A stretch of DNA of 64,000 nt from Pleurocapsa sp. FMAR1. Lineage in GTDB: Bacteria > Cyanobacteriota > Cyanobacteriia > Cyanobacteriales > Xenococcaceae. The stretch spans positions 3,658,001 through 3,722,000 of the forward strand of contig NZ_OY762512.1 of NCBI RefSeq assembly GCF_963665995.1. The letters are read 5' to 3'. Of this stretch, positions 9,415 through 23,391 are shown piece after piece (position 1 is the first letter of the stretch; each line of letters begins with the position of its first letter). The notes beneath the pieces were generated by a model. The model had not been told where the DNA came from and ran no database searches. It worked only from the letters and a program-made list of their open reading frames with translations. Made by a program: the position numbers and the translations under genes.

Positions 9415-9629
9415 TGCTATATTATTCACTTATTAAGACTATGATTTTTGCATCACTTACCGTTAAACGTAACTATTGAGCAAATAGAACAAAAACTAAG
9501 TAATTATTTTCTACCTCACCGACTTCAAACACCACAACAAATCAAAAATACAATTCGTCATATTTGTCATTTAATTCGGTATTTTTCGGGCGGGATGGGA
9601 GTAACACGTTTGGTTGTTAGAAATCCTAA

Positions 9630-9776
9630 TTGTATATCTTAGCTAATTTAGTTTTAAAGCTATCTGATGTTGAAATTCTGATTGTGATCGCTGAAAATAA
9701 TAATACTTCAGAAGATGTCAAAGGAAAAATACTTGAAAAACTGTTAGGCTGTTCTCGTTATCTAGATAGCAAATAG
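9630..9776 (+). pseudogene. 3'-side fragment of the gene broken by the IS630 element
   Basis: The open stretch reads LANLVLKLSDVEILIVIAEN, continues NNTSEDVKGKILEKLL, and stops at TAG 9774-9776. It has the same character as the fragment at 7316-7398 on the other side of the transposon and is probably the other end of the same gene. No function can be assigned. Confidence 0.3.
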
Positions 9777-9777
9777 C

Positions 9778-9814
9778 AAAAAGACCACTTCACTTTCGGA
9801 AAGATGGTCTTTTT
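9778..9814 (-). terminator. Rho-independent terminator of the rRNA operon
   Basis: Read on the minus strand, just after the 5S gene, AAAAAGACCA and its complement TGGTCTTTTT form a 10-bp stem (9778-9787 with 9805-9814). The short loop contains CCGAAAG and the stem ends in a T run. Confidence 0.85.
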
Positions 9815-9829
9815 GCTTGTAATATAGAA

Positions 9830-9947
9830 CCTGGCACTGAGCTATTTTTCCAGGGGGCTACCCCCCAAGTATCTTCGCCGCTACAGAGTTTAACTATCGA
9901 GTTCGGGATGGGGTCGAAGTGGTTCCACTGCGCTAAAAGCACCAGGA
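9830..9947 (-). rRNA. rrf: 5S ribosomal RNA
   Basis: The minus strand begins TCCTGGTGCTTTTAGCGCAG and contains the conserved 5S segments CCACTTCGACCCCATCCCGA and GAACTCGATAGTTAAACTCT. It ends GCTCAGTGCCAGG, pairing with the 5' end. The length is about 118 nt. It lies 3' of the 23S gene and just before a strong terminator. Confidence 0.95.
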
Positions 9948-10060
9948 ATTCTTTTTGGAATCTACATTCCCTCAAGACTGCATAAATCTAGAATTGTGTG
10001 AGTTGAGCCAAAATACTAAGTAAACTAGACAAGTCTTTTAGCTGTTTTTTTGCTTGAATT

Positions 10061-12892
<2,832 letters not shown>

Positions 12893-13290
12893 TTTTGACT
12901 GTTGGTTGTTTGTACCTAAGTACTTACTTCCAACACTCTGTTTGTTCTTCGCTCAATAGGTTTTATTGACGAGCATTCCTTTTCGCCTTGCGGCGACGCA
13001 GGGTCTCGTCCCTACTTGGACTAATTTTTGATAGTTCTTACACTATCGCCTTAGTTTTTATGACCTAAATTGTTACTTAGTTCTTTTATTGGCTCTATCA
13101 CCAGTAAACTTTCCTTCCTATCTCTCGATAATCGGGTTCATTTACTAATTCTAGATATTATGCAGTTTTCAAGGTTCGCTTGCTAGAGTTTAAAACTCCA
13201 GCATCCTCATTCTACCTTTTTGCTTGGTAGCCATGACAGTGCTGAATTTATTCTCTTTATTTTTTTATGGCTTTTATTTCTTTGGTCTTT

Positions 13291-13366
13291 TGGTGGAGAT
13301 AAGCGGACTCGAACCGCTGACATCCTGCTTGCAAAGCAGGCGCTCTACCAACTGAGCTATACCCCC
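13291..13366 (-). tRNA. tRNA-Ala (anticodon TGC), in the 16S-23S spacer
   Basis: The minus strand reads GGGGGTATAGCTCAGTTGG with an anticodon arm CTGCTTTGCAAGCAG, loop TTTGCAA, anticodon TGC. The T-arm is GCGGTTCGAGTCCGC and the acceptor strand ends TATCTCC plus A and an encoded CCA. This is the usual second tRNA of cyanobacterial rrn spacers. Confidence 0.96.
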
Positions 13367-13396
13367 ATTTCTCTTGTTCATTGAACATTGTAAGAG

Positions 13397-13473
<77 letters not shown>

Positions 13474-13632
13474 GCATCTTGGTTAGACTCATTTGACTGA
13501 GTTGAAACCAGAACACAATTAGTTTGACAGTTGCTTAATTCACCAATTTGTTGTTTCTTAGACCGACCTTGGTTTGACCTGTGATGTACGAGACATAATT
13601 GTTTGTCTTCGACTCACGGTTAGGTCTCCCTT

Positions 13633-15125
<1,493 letters not shown>

Positions 15126-15348
15126 TGAACATTCATTCATCAAGAGTTAACTTGATTTTCTGCTCTTTATCTTTGTTTATCCTTAATAATTGACTTCTAA
15201 GATGTATATCTCGAAGTCACTAAATTTGGGGATGGAATTTAATGTTTTTAATCCAAAAAACTTGGTGTTTTTAAAACTGTCAAACTATTGCTTTGTCTAG
15301 GTTCTGGGCGTTGTCTCCAGGCGTTTGCCTTTCAACCGCGCATTTACC

Positions 15349-15377
15349 AATATAGGTAATCTCATTCTATAAGTCAA
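15349..15377 (-). promoter_or_regulatory. Promoter of the rRNA operon
   Basis: On the minus strand a near-consensus sigma-70 promoter is present: -35 TTGACT (15372-15377), a 17-base spacer and -10 TATATT (15349-15354). This would start a leader of about 215 nt before 16S. The rest of 15126-15348 is that leader, with no other gene visible; nadC lies divergently upstream. Confidence 0.75.
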
Positions 15378-15486
15378 CCCCTTTGGGAAAGTTTTTTTCT
15401 TTTGAGAGCTAATTTTTACATCAAAGCTTTGCTAGCTATAGTGTTATAACATCTTGAATTATTTTTTTTTAGAGCGAAAAAATTTT

Positions 15487-16341
15487 ATGACTAGTTTACC
15501 TTCCTTAATAATTGTTGATCGCCTGCTAGAAAACTGGTTGTTAGAAGACATCGGTAGAGGAGACTTCACCACTCAGGAATTATTTGCAGGAGAAGTCAAA
15601 GATAATCAAGCAATATGGATAGCAAAAGAAGATGGGGTAGTTGCAGGATTACCGATCGCGGCTAGAGTTTTCAAACTATTAGATGGAGAGGCAATGTTTA
15701 CTCTTGATGTAGAAGAAGGAGATTTTTGTAAGTTTGGAACAAAAATCGCCAGCATTAAAGGAAGTAGAGAGGCTTTATTAACTGGAGAGAGAGTAGCATT
15801 AAATTTGGCGATGCGTTTAAGTGGGATTGCCACAACAACTCGTAGCTATGTAGAAAAGATTAATGATTTGCCAGCTAGATTAGTTGATACTAGGAAAACT
15901 ACCCCAGGTTTGAGAGTGTTGGAGAAATATGCCACGCGGGTAGGTGGTGCAGTTAATCATCGAATGGGATTAGATGATGCAGTGATGATTAAGGACAATC
16001 ACATAAAGGCAGCAGGGGGAATTGAACAGGCGATCGCACTTCTTAGAAACAATATTCCTTATCCTTTAAACATAGAAGTGGAGACAACAAATATAGAAGA
16101 AGTAGAACAAGCATTAGAACATGGTGCGGATATTATCATGCTAGATAATATGCCAACTGAGTTGATGACTCAAGCAGTAAAGACAATTCGCGAGACAAAT
16201 CCTAGAATCAGAATAGAAGCGTCAGGCAATATCACTTTAAAAACTATTCATGCTGTAGCGGAAACTGGAGTTGATTATATTTCTAGTAGCGCACCCATAA
16301 CGCGATCGCACTGGCTAGATATAAGCATGAGGATGCTTTGA
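15487..16341 (+). CDS. nadC: Nicotinate-nucleotide pyrophosphorylase (carboxylating)
   Basis: NadC converts quinolinate and PRPP to nicotinate mononucleotide, CO2 and pyrophosphate in de novo NAD synthesis. Family motifs are clear: EDIGRGDFTTQ near the N-terminus, GERVALNLAMRLSGIAT, DTRKTTPGLRVLEKYA, GGAVNHRMGLDDAVMIKDNH, and IEVETTNIEEV with MLDNM. I chose ATG 15487 over the in-frame TTG at 15454 because the extra 11 residues are not typical of the family. The 284-residue length is normal. It is divergent from the rRNA operon. Confidence 0.95.
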   Translation: MTSLPSLIIVDRLLENWLLEDIGRGDFTTQELFAGEVKDNQAIWIAKEDGVVAGLPIAARVFKLLDGEAMFTLDVEEGDFCKFGTKIASIKGSREALLTGERVALNLAMRLSGIATTTRSYVEKINDLPARLVDTRKTTPGLRVLEKYATRVGGAVNHRMGLDDAVMIKDNHIKAAGGIEQAIALLRNNIPYPLNIEVETTNIEEVEQALEHGADIIMLDNMPTELMTQAVKTIRETNPRIRIEASGNITLKTIHAVAETGVDYISSSAPITRSHWLDISMRML

Positions 16342-16445
16342 GACATTATTTACTAGAATTGCAAATCCAAATAAAACACAAATAGTTTAACCAATTAATG
16401 AATCTCTCAGTTAACTTTAAGGTGTAGCTCTCTGATTCAATAACT

Positions 16446-17009
16446 ATGTTGACATTACAAGTAGACTGGAATCAATTAGCGGAGATTGAAGAATTACAAG
16501 CTTATTTTCAGACAGATTTTCAGGGATTTCAAAATCTTGTTGAGGAATATATTGCCAAGTTTGAACAATTTGGACAAGAAGAATTAAATAAACTTGCATA
16601 TTTAAGAGTATTGGAAGTGACTAACGGCTGTACTCAATGGGGATTTCGCAGGCAGGATGAAGAAAGCTTGTCCGTGGAAGATACTCGGCAATGTATGAAG
16701 CTGGTCATGGGATTTATCAAAAACAAAAAAGTTTACTTTCCCAGTAAGGGAACAATTGTTTTTGCTCCTGAAGTTGAAGATTTCATCGAAAATGGTCGTG
16801 AAATGTATTGCAATGCCTTCAAGAAAAATGTTCCTGGTATGAAACGAGAGTATTATGCTTCGTCAACAGCACAATTTATTGTTTATGGTGCTAAAAATTT
16901 AAAACTAGCAATGGATTGCGTGAAACAAGACTATGAATACCTTTTCTCTACCTATTATATTCAAAGAGGACGTAATTATATTGCTCCATATCTGGCTAGT
17001 ATTTTTTAA
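16446..17009 (+). CDS. Hypothetical protein
   Basis: The 187-residue soluble protein has no signal peptide or membrane segment, and I recognise no family. It is rich in aromatic and acidic residues; VDWNQLAEIEELQAYFQ at the N-terminus and a C-terminal EYLFSTYYIQRGRNYIAPYL are the most distinctive parts. It lies alone between nadC and the restriction-like gene, in the same direction. The codon use and length make it a believable gene. Confidence 0.55.
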   Translation: MLTLQVDWNQLAEIEELQAYFQTDFQGFQNLVEEYIAKFEQFGQEELNKLAYLRVLEVTNGCTQWGFRRQDEESLSVEDTRQCMKLVMGFIKNKKVYFPSKGTIVFAPEVEDFIENGREMYCNAFKKNVPGMKREYYASSTAQFIVYGAKNLKLAMDCVKQDYEYLFSTYYIQRGRNYIAPYLASIF

Positions 17010-17193
17010 TAGGAATAGATTTTTTAATTTAGGCGATCGAGCGATCGCAATACGACTATTTTAATATCTTTAATTAGTTGCGATCGCTTGAAGTCTGAAA
17101 GAATGTGATTAAAAACTTGTTATTTGCATAGTTATTCTGGGAACAATAATTCTATTAGCTTGCTCACACTACAAGATATAGGATTACAATTTT

Positions 17194-18291
17194 ATGGACT
17201 TTACAGATCGCGTTAAAGCATTTGCAGCTACAATTCCTCAAAAATTAGATGGAATCAAAACTGAAGCAGCCACGCAACAGTTTTTAGTAATGCTTTTTAT
17301 TCAAAATATATTAGGTTATGACGTTTTTGATCCAAATGAAGTAATACCAGAATATGATGCCAACGTAGGAGCTAGTACGAACTATAAATTAGATTATGCA
17401 ATATTTCAAAATGGACAGCCATTAATCTTAATTGAATGCAAATGTTATGGCAGCGATTTGGGAAATTATCGCGAATATAATCAGCTATTTGCTTATTTTA
17501 TGGCAACCGAGGCTCGAATTGGCATTTTGACAAATGGTGTAATTTATAAATTCTACACAGATTTAGAAAGACCAAATAAAATGGATAAAACTCCTTTTTT
17601 AGAGCTTAATTTACTTAAATTAAATGAGTCAACACTTAAAAAACTTTCCAATTTAACTAAATCTACATTTAATCTCAAAGATGCAATTAGCTCCGCTTCA
17701 GAACTCAAATATGTAGGTGGAATCAAAGCCTTGCTCAGAAAACAGATGAAGTCACCTGATGAAGACTTTCTCAAATATTTTTTTAGAGAATTATGTCCTG
17801 AAAACGATTTCTCTGGACAATTAAAAGAAGATTTTTTTGGATATACTCTTAGGGGTATTAAGGAATTTATCACAGAAGAAATGAAACATCTTCTAGATAA
17901 TGCCGTTAATCCACCAGAACCAAAATTAGAGACAGAGGAAGAAGCACAAGAATTAGAGGAAAAAGAAAAAAATACGGAATTTACAGAAGACGAACGTGAA
18001 GGATATTACATAATTAGAGCAATTTTAAGTTCATTGGTATTACCTTCTCGCATAACTTATAGAGATACGGCTAGCTATTGTAATATTCTTCTAGATAATA
18101 ATGGTCGTAGACAAATTGCTCGCTTTTATTTCAACAATCCAGAGAAAAAAAAGCTGGAAATATTTTCTCTAAATGACGATGGCAGTAAAGAGTCGGAAAC
18201 ATTTGCAATTAATAATCTTAATGAAATTCACGAATATGCGGATCAATATAAGAAAATCGTCATGTATTATGAGCAACCCAAGGTAGTTTAA
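17194..18291 (+). CDS. Protein with type I restriction HsdR N-terminal-like nuclease domain
   Basis: Residues about 1-160 match the HSDR_N_2-type PD-(D/E)xK nuclease domain: EAATQQFLVMLFIQNILGYD, PEYDANVGASTNYKLDYAIF, and the catalytic LILIECK near residue 90. ARIGILTNGVIYKFYTDLE is also typical of the fold. No helicase or specificity subunit follows; the rest is a helical linker with an acidic stretch and a C-terminal domain containing GRRQIARFYFNNPEKKKLEIF. It is a stand-alone protein and not a complete restriction system. Defence, repair or a mobile-element remnant are all possible roles. Confidence 0.6.
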   Translation: MDFTDRVKAFAATIPQKLDGIKTEAATQQFLVMLFIQNILGYDVFDPNEVIPEYDANVGASTNYKLDYAIFQNGQPLILIECKCYGSDLGNYREYNQLFAYFMATEARIGILTNGVIYKFYTDLERPNKMDKTPFLELNLLKLNESTLKKLSNLTKSTFNLKDAISSASELKYVGGIKALLRKQMKSPDEDFLKYFFRELCPENDFSGQLKEDFFGYTLRGIKEFITEEMKHLLDNAVNPPEPKLETEEEAQELEEKEKNTEFTEDEREGYYIIRAILSSLVLPSRITYRDTASYCNILLDNNGRRQIARFYFNNPEKKKLEIFSLNDDGSKESETFAINNLNEIHEYADQYKKIVMYYEQPKVV

Positions 18292-18394
18292 TAATCAAAA
18301 TTTCGGTAATCCCAACCTGCTTGCCACTGCAATACATACAGATAAAGCGTTAGGGTAAATAAATATAACTATTAATCTGCAAGCATTTATTTAC

Positions 18395-20479
18395 ATGACA
18401 GACGCAACTATTACCAAAAATCCTTTATTAATTGGCAAAGGATTACCACCCTTTGACGAAATCAAAGCAGAACAGGTTGTTCCTGCAATAACACAGCTAT
18501 TAAAAGAGTTAGATGAGGAAATTAGCAAACTAGAAAAGAATGTAACTCCTACTTGGTCTGGCTTGGTTATACCTCTAACAGAATTGGAAGAGCGTTTAGG
18601 CTGGAGTTGGGGAATTGTCGGACATTTGATGAGTGTGAAGAATAGTCCTGAGTTGCGCGAAGCTTATGAGACTATGCAGCCAGAGATAGTCAAGTTCTAC
18701 AACAAGTTAAGTCAAAGTAAGCCTTTGTACCAAGCTTTTAAAGGGATAAAAGATGGTGCAGAGTGGGATCGATTAGAACCCGCACAGCAACGTATTGTGG
18801 AGTCTTCTCTTCGTGATTTTGAACTGTCTGGTGTTGGTTTGGAAGGGGAAGCTAAAGACAGATTTAATGAGATTCAGTTAGAGTCCGCCGAACTTTCGAC
18901 TAAGTTTTCTAACAATGTCCTTGATGCAACTAAAGCTTTTAAATTGAAGCTAACTGACAAGAAAGACGTAGAAGGTCTACCGCCTAGTGCTTTAGGCTTG
19001 ATGGCGCAAACGGCTAAAGCGGAAGGAGATGAAGACGCTACTCCTGAAAATGGTCCTTGGGTGGTGACTTTAGACTATCCTAGCTATATTCCTTATATGA
19101 AATACGCTACTAATAGGGAATTGCGAGAAAAGCTATACAAAGCCTTTCTTTCTCGCGCTTCTAGTAGTGAATTGGATAATCGCGGTAATATCGATCGCAT
19201 CTTGGAATTAAGAAAGGAAAAAGCAAATATTCTCGGCTTTGATAACTTTGCAGAGTTGAGTTTGGCACGTAAAATGGCACCCGATGTAGCAGCAGTACAG
19301 AAGCTACAGGATGATCTTCGTGGTGCAAGTTATGATGCAGCAGTCAAAGAATTTAAAGAGTTAAAAGCTTTTGCAGGACAAGAAGATCTTAAGCATTGGG
19401 ATGTCGGTTATTGGGCAGAAAAACAGCGTGAAGCTAAATTTGATTTTAATGAAGAAGAATTACGTCCTTACTTCTCGTTACCTAGAGTATTAGATGGCTT
19501 GTTTGATTTAGCTAACCGTATCTTTGGCGTAACAATTACTGCTGCGGATGGACAAGCCTCTGTATGGCATGAAGATGTAAGGTATTTTCAAATTGTAGAT
19601 GAAAGTGGAGATGCGATCGCTTTCTTCTATCTCGATCCTTATTCTCGTCCCGCTGAAAAGCGCGGTGGTGCATGGATGAACGACTGCATCGGCAGAGCAA
19701 AAATGACCGTAGAAGGTAAAACGGTTACTCGTCTTCCTGTAGCTTATCTTATCTGTAACCAAACTCCACCTGTAGATGATAAACCAAGCCTAATGACCTT
19801 TGGAGAAGTAACTACACTCTTCCATGAGTTTGGTCATGGTTTACAGCATATGTTAACTACCATCGATCATGTGGGTGCATCGGGAATTAACAATGTGGAA
19901 TGGGATGCGGTAGAATTACCAAGTCAGTTTATGGAAAACTGGTGTTACGATCGCCCTACTCTTTTTGGTATGGCAAAACACTACGAAACAGGCGAAACGC
20001 TTCCTGAAGAATATTATCAAAAGCTAGTTGCAGCCAAAAACTACATGAGTGGTTCGGCTATGCTGCGTCAGCTACACTTTGGAATGTTAGATATGGAACT
20101 CCATTCCAACTATCAACCAGGAGGCGAAGAAACTCCTAATGATGTGCGCGATCGCTTGGCAAAAACCACTAGCGTCTTGCAACCTATTTCTGAAGATAAC
20201 TTCCTCTGTGCTTTTGGGCATATTTTTGCTGGAGGATACGCAGCAGGATATTACAGCTATAAGTGGGCAGAAGTACTTAGTGCCGATGCTTTTGCAGCTT
20301 TTGAAGAGGCTGGCTTAGAGGACGAACAAGCAGTTAAGTCTGTGGGTAAGAAATTTAAAGATACTGTACTTTCTCTTGGCGGTAGTTTGCACCCCATGGA
20401 AGTATTCCAGTCATTCCGTGGCAGAGAACCACAAACCGAACCATTATTAAGACATAGTGGTTTATTAGAAGCTGCTTAA
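18395..20479 (+). CDS. prlC: M3 family oligopeptidase (oligopeptidase A type)
   Basis: This is a zinc metallopeptidase of the thimet oligopeptidase family that degrades short cytoplasmic peptides. The zinc motif HEFGH lies near residue 479 (TTLFHEFGHGLQHML), with the downstream Glu in VEWDAVELPSQFMENW. The 694-residue length and the C-terminal FGHIFAGGYAAGYYSYKWAE are typical. The N-terminus (ATITKNPLLIGKGLPPFDEI) fits oligopeptidase A/PrlC. No signal peptide is seen. Confidence 0.93.
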   Translation: MTDATITKNPLLIGKGLPPFDEIKAEQVVPAITQLLKELDEEISKLEKNVTPTWSGLVIPLTELEERLGWSWGIVGHLMSVKNSPELREAYETMQPEIVKFYNKLSQSKPLYQAFKGIKDGAEWDRLEPAQQRIVESSLRDFELSGVGLEGEAKDRFNEIQLESAELSTKFSNNVLDATKAFKLKLTDKKDVEGLPPSALGLMAQTAKAEGDEDATPENGPWVVTLDYPSYIPYMKYATNRELREKLYKAFLSRASSSELDNRGNIDRILELRKEKANILGFDNFAELSLARKMAPDVAAVQKLQDDLRGASYDAAVKEFKELKAFAGQEDLKHWDVGYWAEKQREAKFDFNEEELRPYFSLPRVLDGLFDLANRIFGVTITAADGQASVWHEDVRYFQIVDESGDAIAFFYLDPYSRPAEKRGGAWMNDCIGRAKMTVEGKTVTRLPVAYLICNQTPPVDDKPSLMTFGEVTTLFHEFGHGLQHMLTTIDHVGASGINNVEWDAVELPSQFMENWCYDRPTLFGMAKHYETGETLPEEYYQKLVAAKNYMSGSAMLRQLHFGMLDMELHSNYQPGGEETPNDVRDRLAKTTSVLQPISEDNFLCAFGHIFAGGYAAGYYSYKWAEVLSADAFAAFEEAGLEDEQAVKSVGKKFKDTVLSLGGSLHPMEVFQSFRGREPQTEPLLRHSGLLEAA

Positions 20480-20584
20480 ATGGCTTTTTGAAACAATTTT
20501 TTAATTAATTACGAATCCATTCCTGACACACTTTTTTACTTGTTGGGGATGGGTTTTCCTTTGAAAGTTGTAAATTAATCGATA

Positions 20585-21157
20585 TTAAAATATCTCAGAT
20601 AAATCTACAGTTAAATTAGATAATATTTTATCTCCAAACAAACTAGTTGGATTGCTCAGAATTTCTTTTTCTACATTAGGACGATAAATTTCCACCTCTT
20701 TATCATCAGGGTTAATCAACCACCCCAATTTAACCCCACACGATTTATATTCGAGCATTTTCTGTTGCAGTTCTACTAGATCGTCAGTGGGGGACATTAG
20801 TTCGATAACAAAATTGGGATCTAGAGGCGCAAATTTCCTTTGCTGCTGCTTACTTAGACTATCCCATTTAGCATTTTCTACCCAACTGACATCAGGCGAT
20901 CTTGTTGCACCATTTGACAATTTAAACCCAGTAGAAGAGTCAAAAGTAACTCCTAATTTGTAACGACGATTCCACAATTCAACTTGGAAGAACAAATCTC
21001 CATTCCGCTTTCCGCTTTCGCTTCCTGTTGGCGACATGACAATTAATCTTCCTTTAGGGGTAGTTTCAAATTTGCTTTCAGGGTTATCCGAACATAATTT
21101 TTCCAGATGGCGATCGCTTATTTTATCTACAAATGCAGAAATATTAATAGCAGTCAT
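20585..21157 (-). CDS. Uma2 family putative endonuclease (DUF820)
   Basis: This is the PD-(D/E)xK-like Uma2 fold, which is highly multiplied in cyanobacteria and has no established role. Motifs include FETTPKGRLIVMSPTGSESG, RSPDVSWVENAKW and the core FVIELMSPTDDLVELQQKM. I start at ATG 21157 (MTAINISAFVDKIS). An in-frame ATG at 21322 is unlikely, since that extension would translate a heptamer repeat and unrelated sequence. The protein has 190 residues, normal for the family. Confidence 0.85.
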   Translation of the reverse strand: MTAINISAFVDKISDRHLEKLCSDNPESKFETTPKGRLIVMSPTGSESGKRNGDLFFQVELWNRRYKLGVTFDSSTGFKLSNGATRSPDVSWVENAKWDSLSKQQQRKFAPLDPNFVIELMSPTDDLVELQQKMLEYKSCGVKLGWLINPDDKEVEIYRPNVEKEILSNPTSLFGDKILSNLTVDLSEIF

Positions 21158-21300
21158 AATTAAGTTGATTTCAACATTATCCGCAATTATACAATGCCTC
21201 AAATAAACCGCATCCAGTTTGAGCGTGGGGTACGGCGAATTTAGTTCGCCTTGTACAACCACGCTGTTGAAACCAGGAGTTTTTAAGTTGACTGTTCGTA

Positions 21301-21340
21301 AGTAGCAAGTAGCAAGTAGCAAGTAGCAAGTAGCAAGTAG
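21301..21340. repeat. Heptamer tandem repeat (AGTAGCA, about 5.7 copies)
   Basis: Five perfect copies of AGTAGCA plus a partial copy lie upstream of the Uma2 gene and downstream of the tocopherol cyclase gene. Such heptamer short repeats are common in intergenic DNA of cyanobacteria and vary in copy number. Confidence 0.9.
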
Positions 21341-21425
21341 AAATCATATCCTGCTGTTTGACTAGCTAAATCTCCGATTCAAAAACTACGGTTTTCGTTT
21401 GACAGACGGGGTTTAACTCTAATAC

Positions 21426-22574
<1,149 letters not shown>

Positions 22575-22635
22575 TTAAAAGCCAGTTAAAAGCTTTTTTG
22601 AGCATTATATTTAAAATCGTCGCCTTAAAGTTAGA

Positions 22636-23391
22636 ATGTCAGACTCAAGCATTAAATCTTCTATTTCCCAAGATAATTCTCAACCAACACTTACGGAAAA
22701 ACTAGAAAATGCTCTTAAAAATATCTACTGTATTAGTGGTTTAGGTGCAGATCAAAGGGTTTTTCAAAAGCTAAAGTTTCAAGGTTATCAGCCTATTCAT
22801 ATTTATTGGTTAGAGCCCAAAAAAGGAGAAAGTATTGCTGATTATGCTAAACGTTTGACCACTCAAATTAAATCAGATAATCCAATTTTAATCGGCTTAT
22901 CTTTTGGGGGCATAATTGCCGTAGAAATAGCCAAACAGATTGATGCAGAAAAGGTTATTTTGATTTCTAGTACGAAAAATAGACAGGAAGTACCTTTTTA
23001 TTTTAAGATATTTCGTTGGCTACCAATTCATCGCCTATTACCTGCCAAGCTTATACTTTGGATTAGTCGATTTTTAGCAAGCTGGTTTTTTAGCCTCAGA
23101 ACTATTGATGAACGAAAGTTGTTTAACGCAATTTTGTTTGACACTAATGCTAATTTTATGAAATGGGCAATAGATCAAGTTGTTACCTGGAAAAATGAGC
23201 TAATTCCTAATAATATTTATCATATTCATGGTGAAGGCGATCGCATTTTTCCCTATAGATTTATCCACGAAGATTTTAGCGTCAAAAAAGGTGGTCATTT
23301 TATGATTATGAGTCAGGCTGATTATATTTCTAGCCTGATTCATAAAATTGTTGACTTACGCTCAGATGAAACAGGCGATGGGAAACAGTAA
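22636..23391 (+). CDS. Alpha/beta hydrolase
   Basis: The small hydrolase fold has an oxyanion region ISGLGADQRVF, the nucleophile elbow GLSFGG with Ser89, an acid candidate in IHGEGDRIF and the final His in GGHFMIM. The substrate is unknown. It lies between the tocopherol cyclase and the phytyltransferase gene, on the opposite strand, and its 3' end overlaps the phytyltransferase 3' end by 30 bases. The position invites a link with prenyl or chlorophyll-derived substrates, but that is only a guess. Confidence 0.75.
   Translation: MSDSSIKSSISQDNSQPTLTEKLENALKNIYCISGLGADQRVFQKLKFQGYQPIHIYWLEPKKGESIADYAKRLTTQIKSDNPILIGLSFGGIIAVEIAKQIDAEKVILISSTKNRQEVPFYFKIFRWLPIHRLLPAKLILWISRFLASWFFSLRTIDERKLFNAILFDTNANFMKWAIDQVVTWKNELIPNNIYHIHGEGDRIFPYRFIHEDFSVKKGGHFMIMSQADYISSLIHKIVDLRSDETGDGKQ

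Larger units (their letters stand above)
8397..9419 (+). mobile_element. Second IS630-family element nested in the first
   Basis: The ends are imperfect inverted repeats beginning TAGCAATACG (8397) and ending CGTAATGCTA (9419). They are flanked by the dinucleotide TA at 8395-8396 and 9420-9421, the target duplication typical of IS630/Tc1. Removing 8397-9421 joins GAA TAT A to TT ATT CAC and restores the outer transposase reading EYIIHLL, which fixes the boundaries. The element is 1,023 bp. Confidence 0.85.
7487..9560 (+). pseudogene. IS630-family transposase, broken by frameshifts, stops and a nested IS
   Basis: The N-terminal helix-turn-helix region is readable from 7487 (LAIKFLVEGKTRREVSQSL ... 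KTLTNWIDKYLDG). A TAA at 7892 follows ELNLSY, where the frame otherwise continues as KGHQDYVNANKAKQRQF. The DDE core is recovered only by changing frame: ILFFDEFAVYDRQAY (about 8000), then TIIFDNNSTYKDK (about 8245) and FFRTPSYSPDFNLAEY (8350-8395). There the inner element intervenes, and the C-terminus (IIHLLRL ... FLHHLPLNVTIEQIEQKL) resumes at 9422. The copy is clearly inactive. Confidence 0.75.
7399..9607 (+). mobile_element. Decayed IS630-family element (outer element)
   Basis: Terminal inverted repeats are visible: GTTACTCCCATCCC at 7401-7414 and its reverse complement GGGATGGGAGTAAC at 9592-9605. Between them lies a broken IS630-type transposase gene, into which a second IS630 element is inserted. 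Without the inner element the outer one is about 1.2 kb, a usual IS630 size. The exact outer ends and target TA are uncertain. Confidence 0.75.

Noticed and set aside
7281-9800. A CRISPR array or integron
   Set aside because: No regularly spaced repeats; the repeats present are IS ends and single palindromes.
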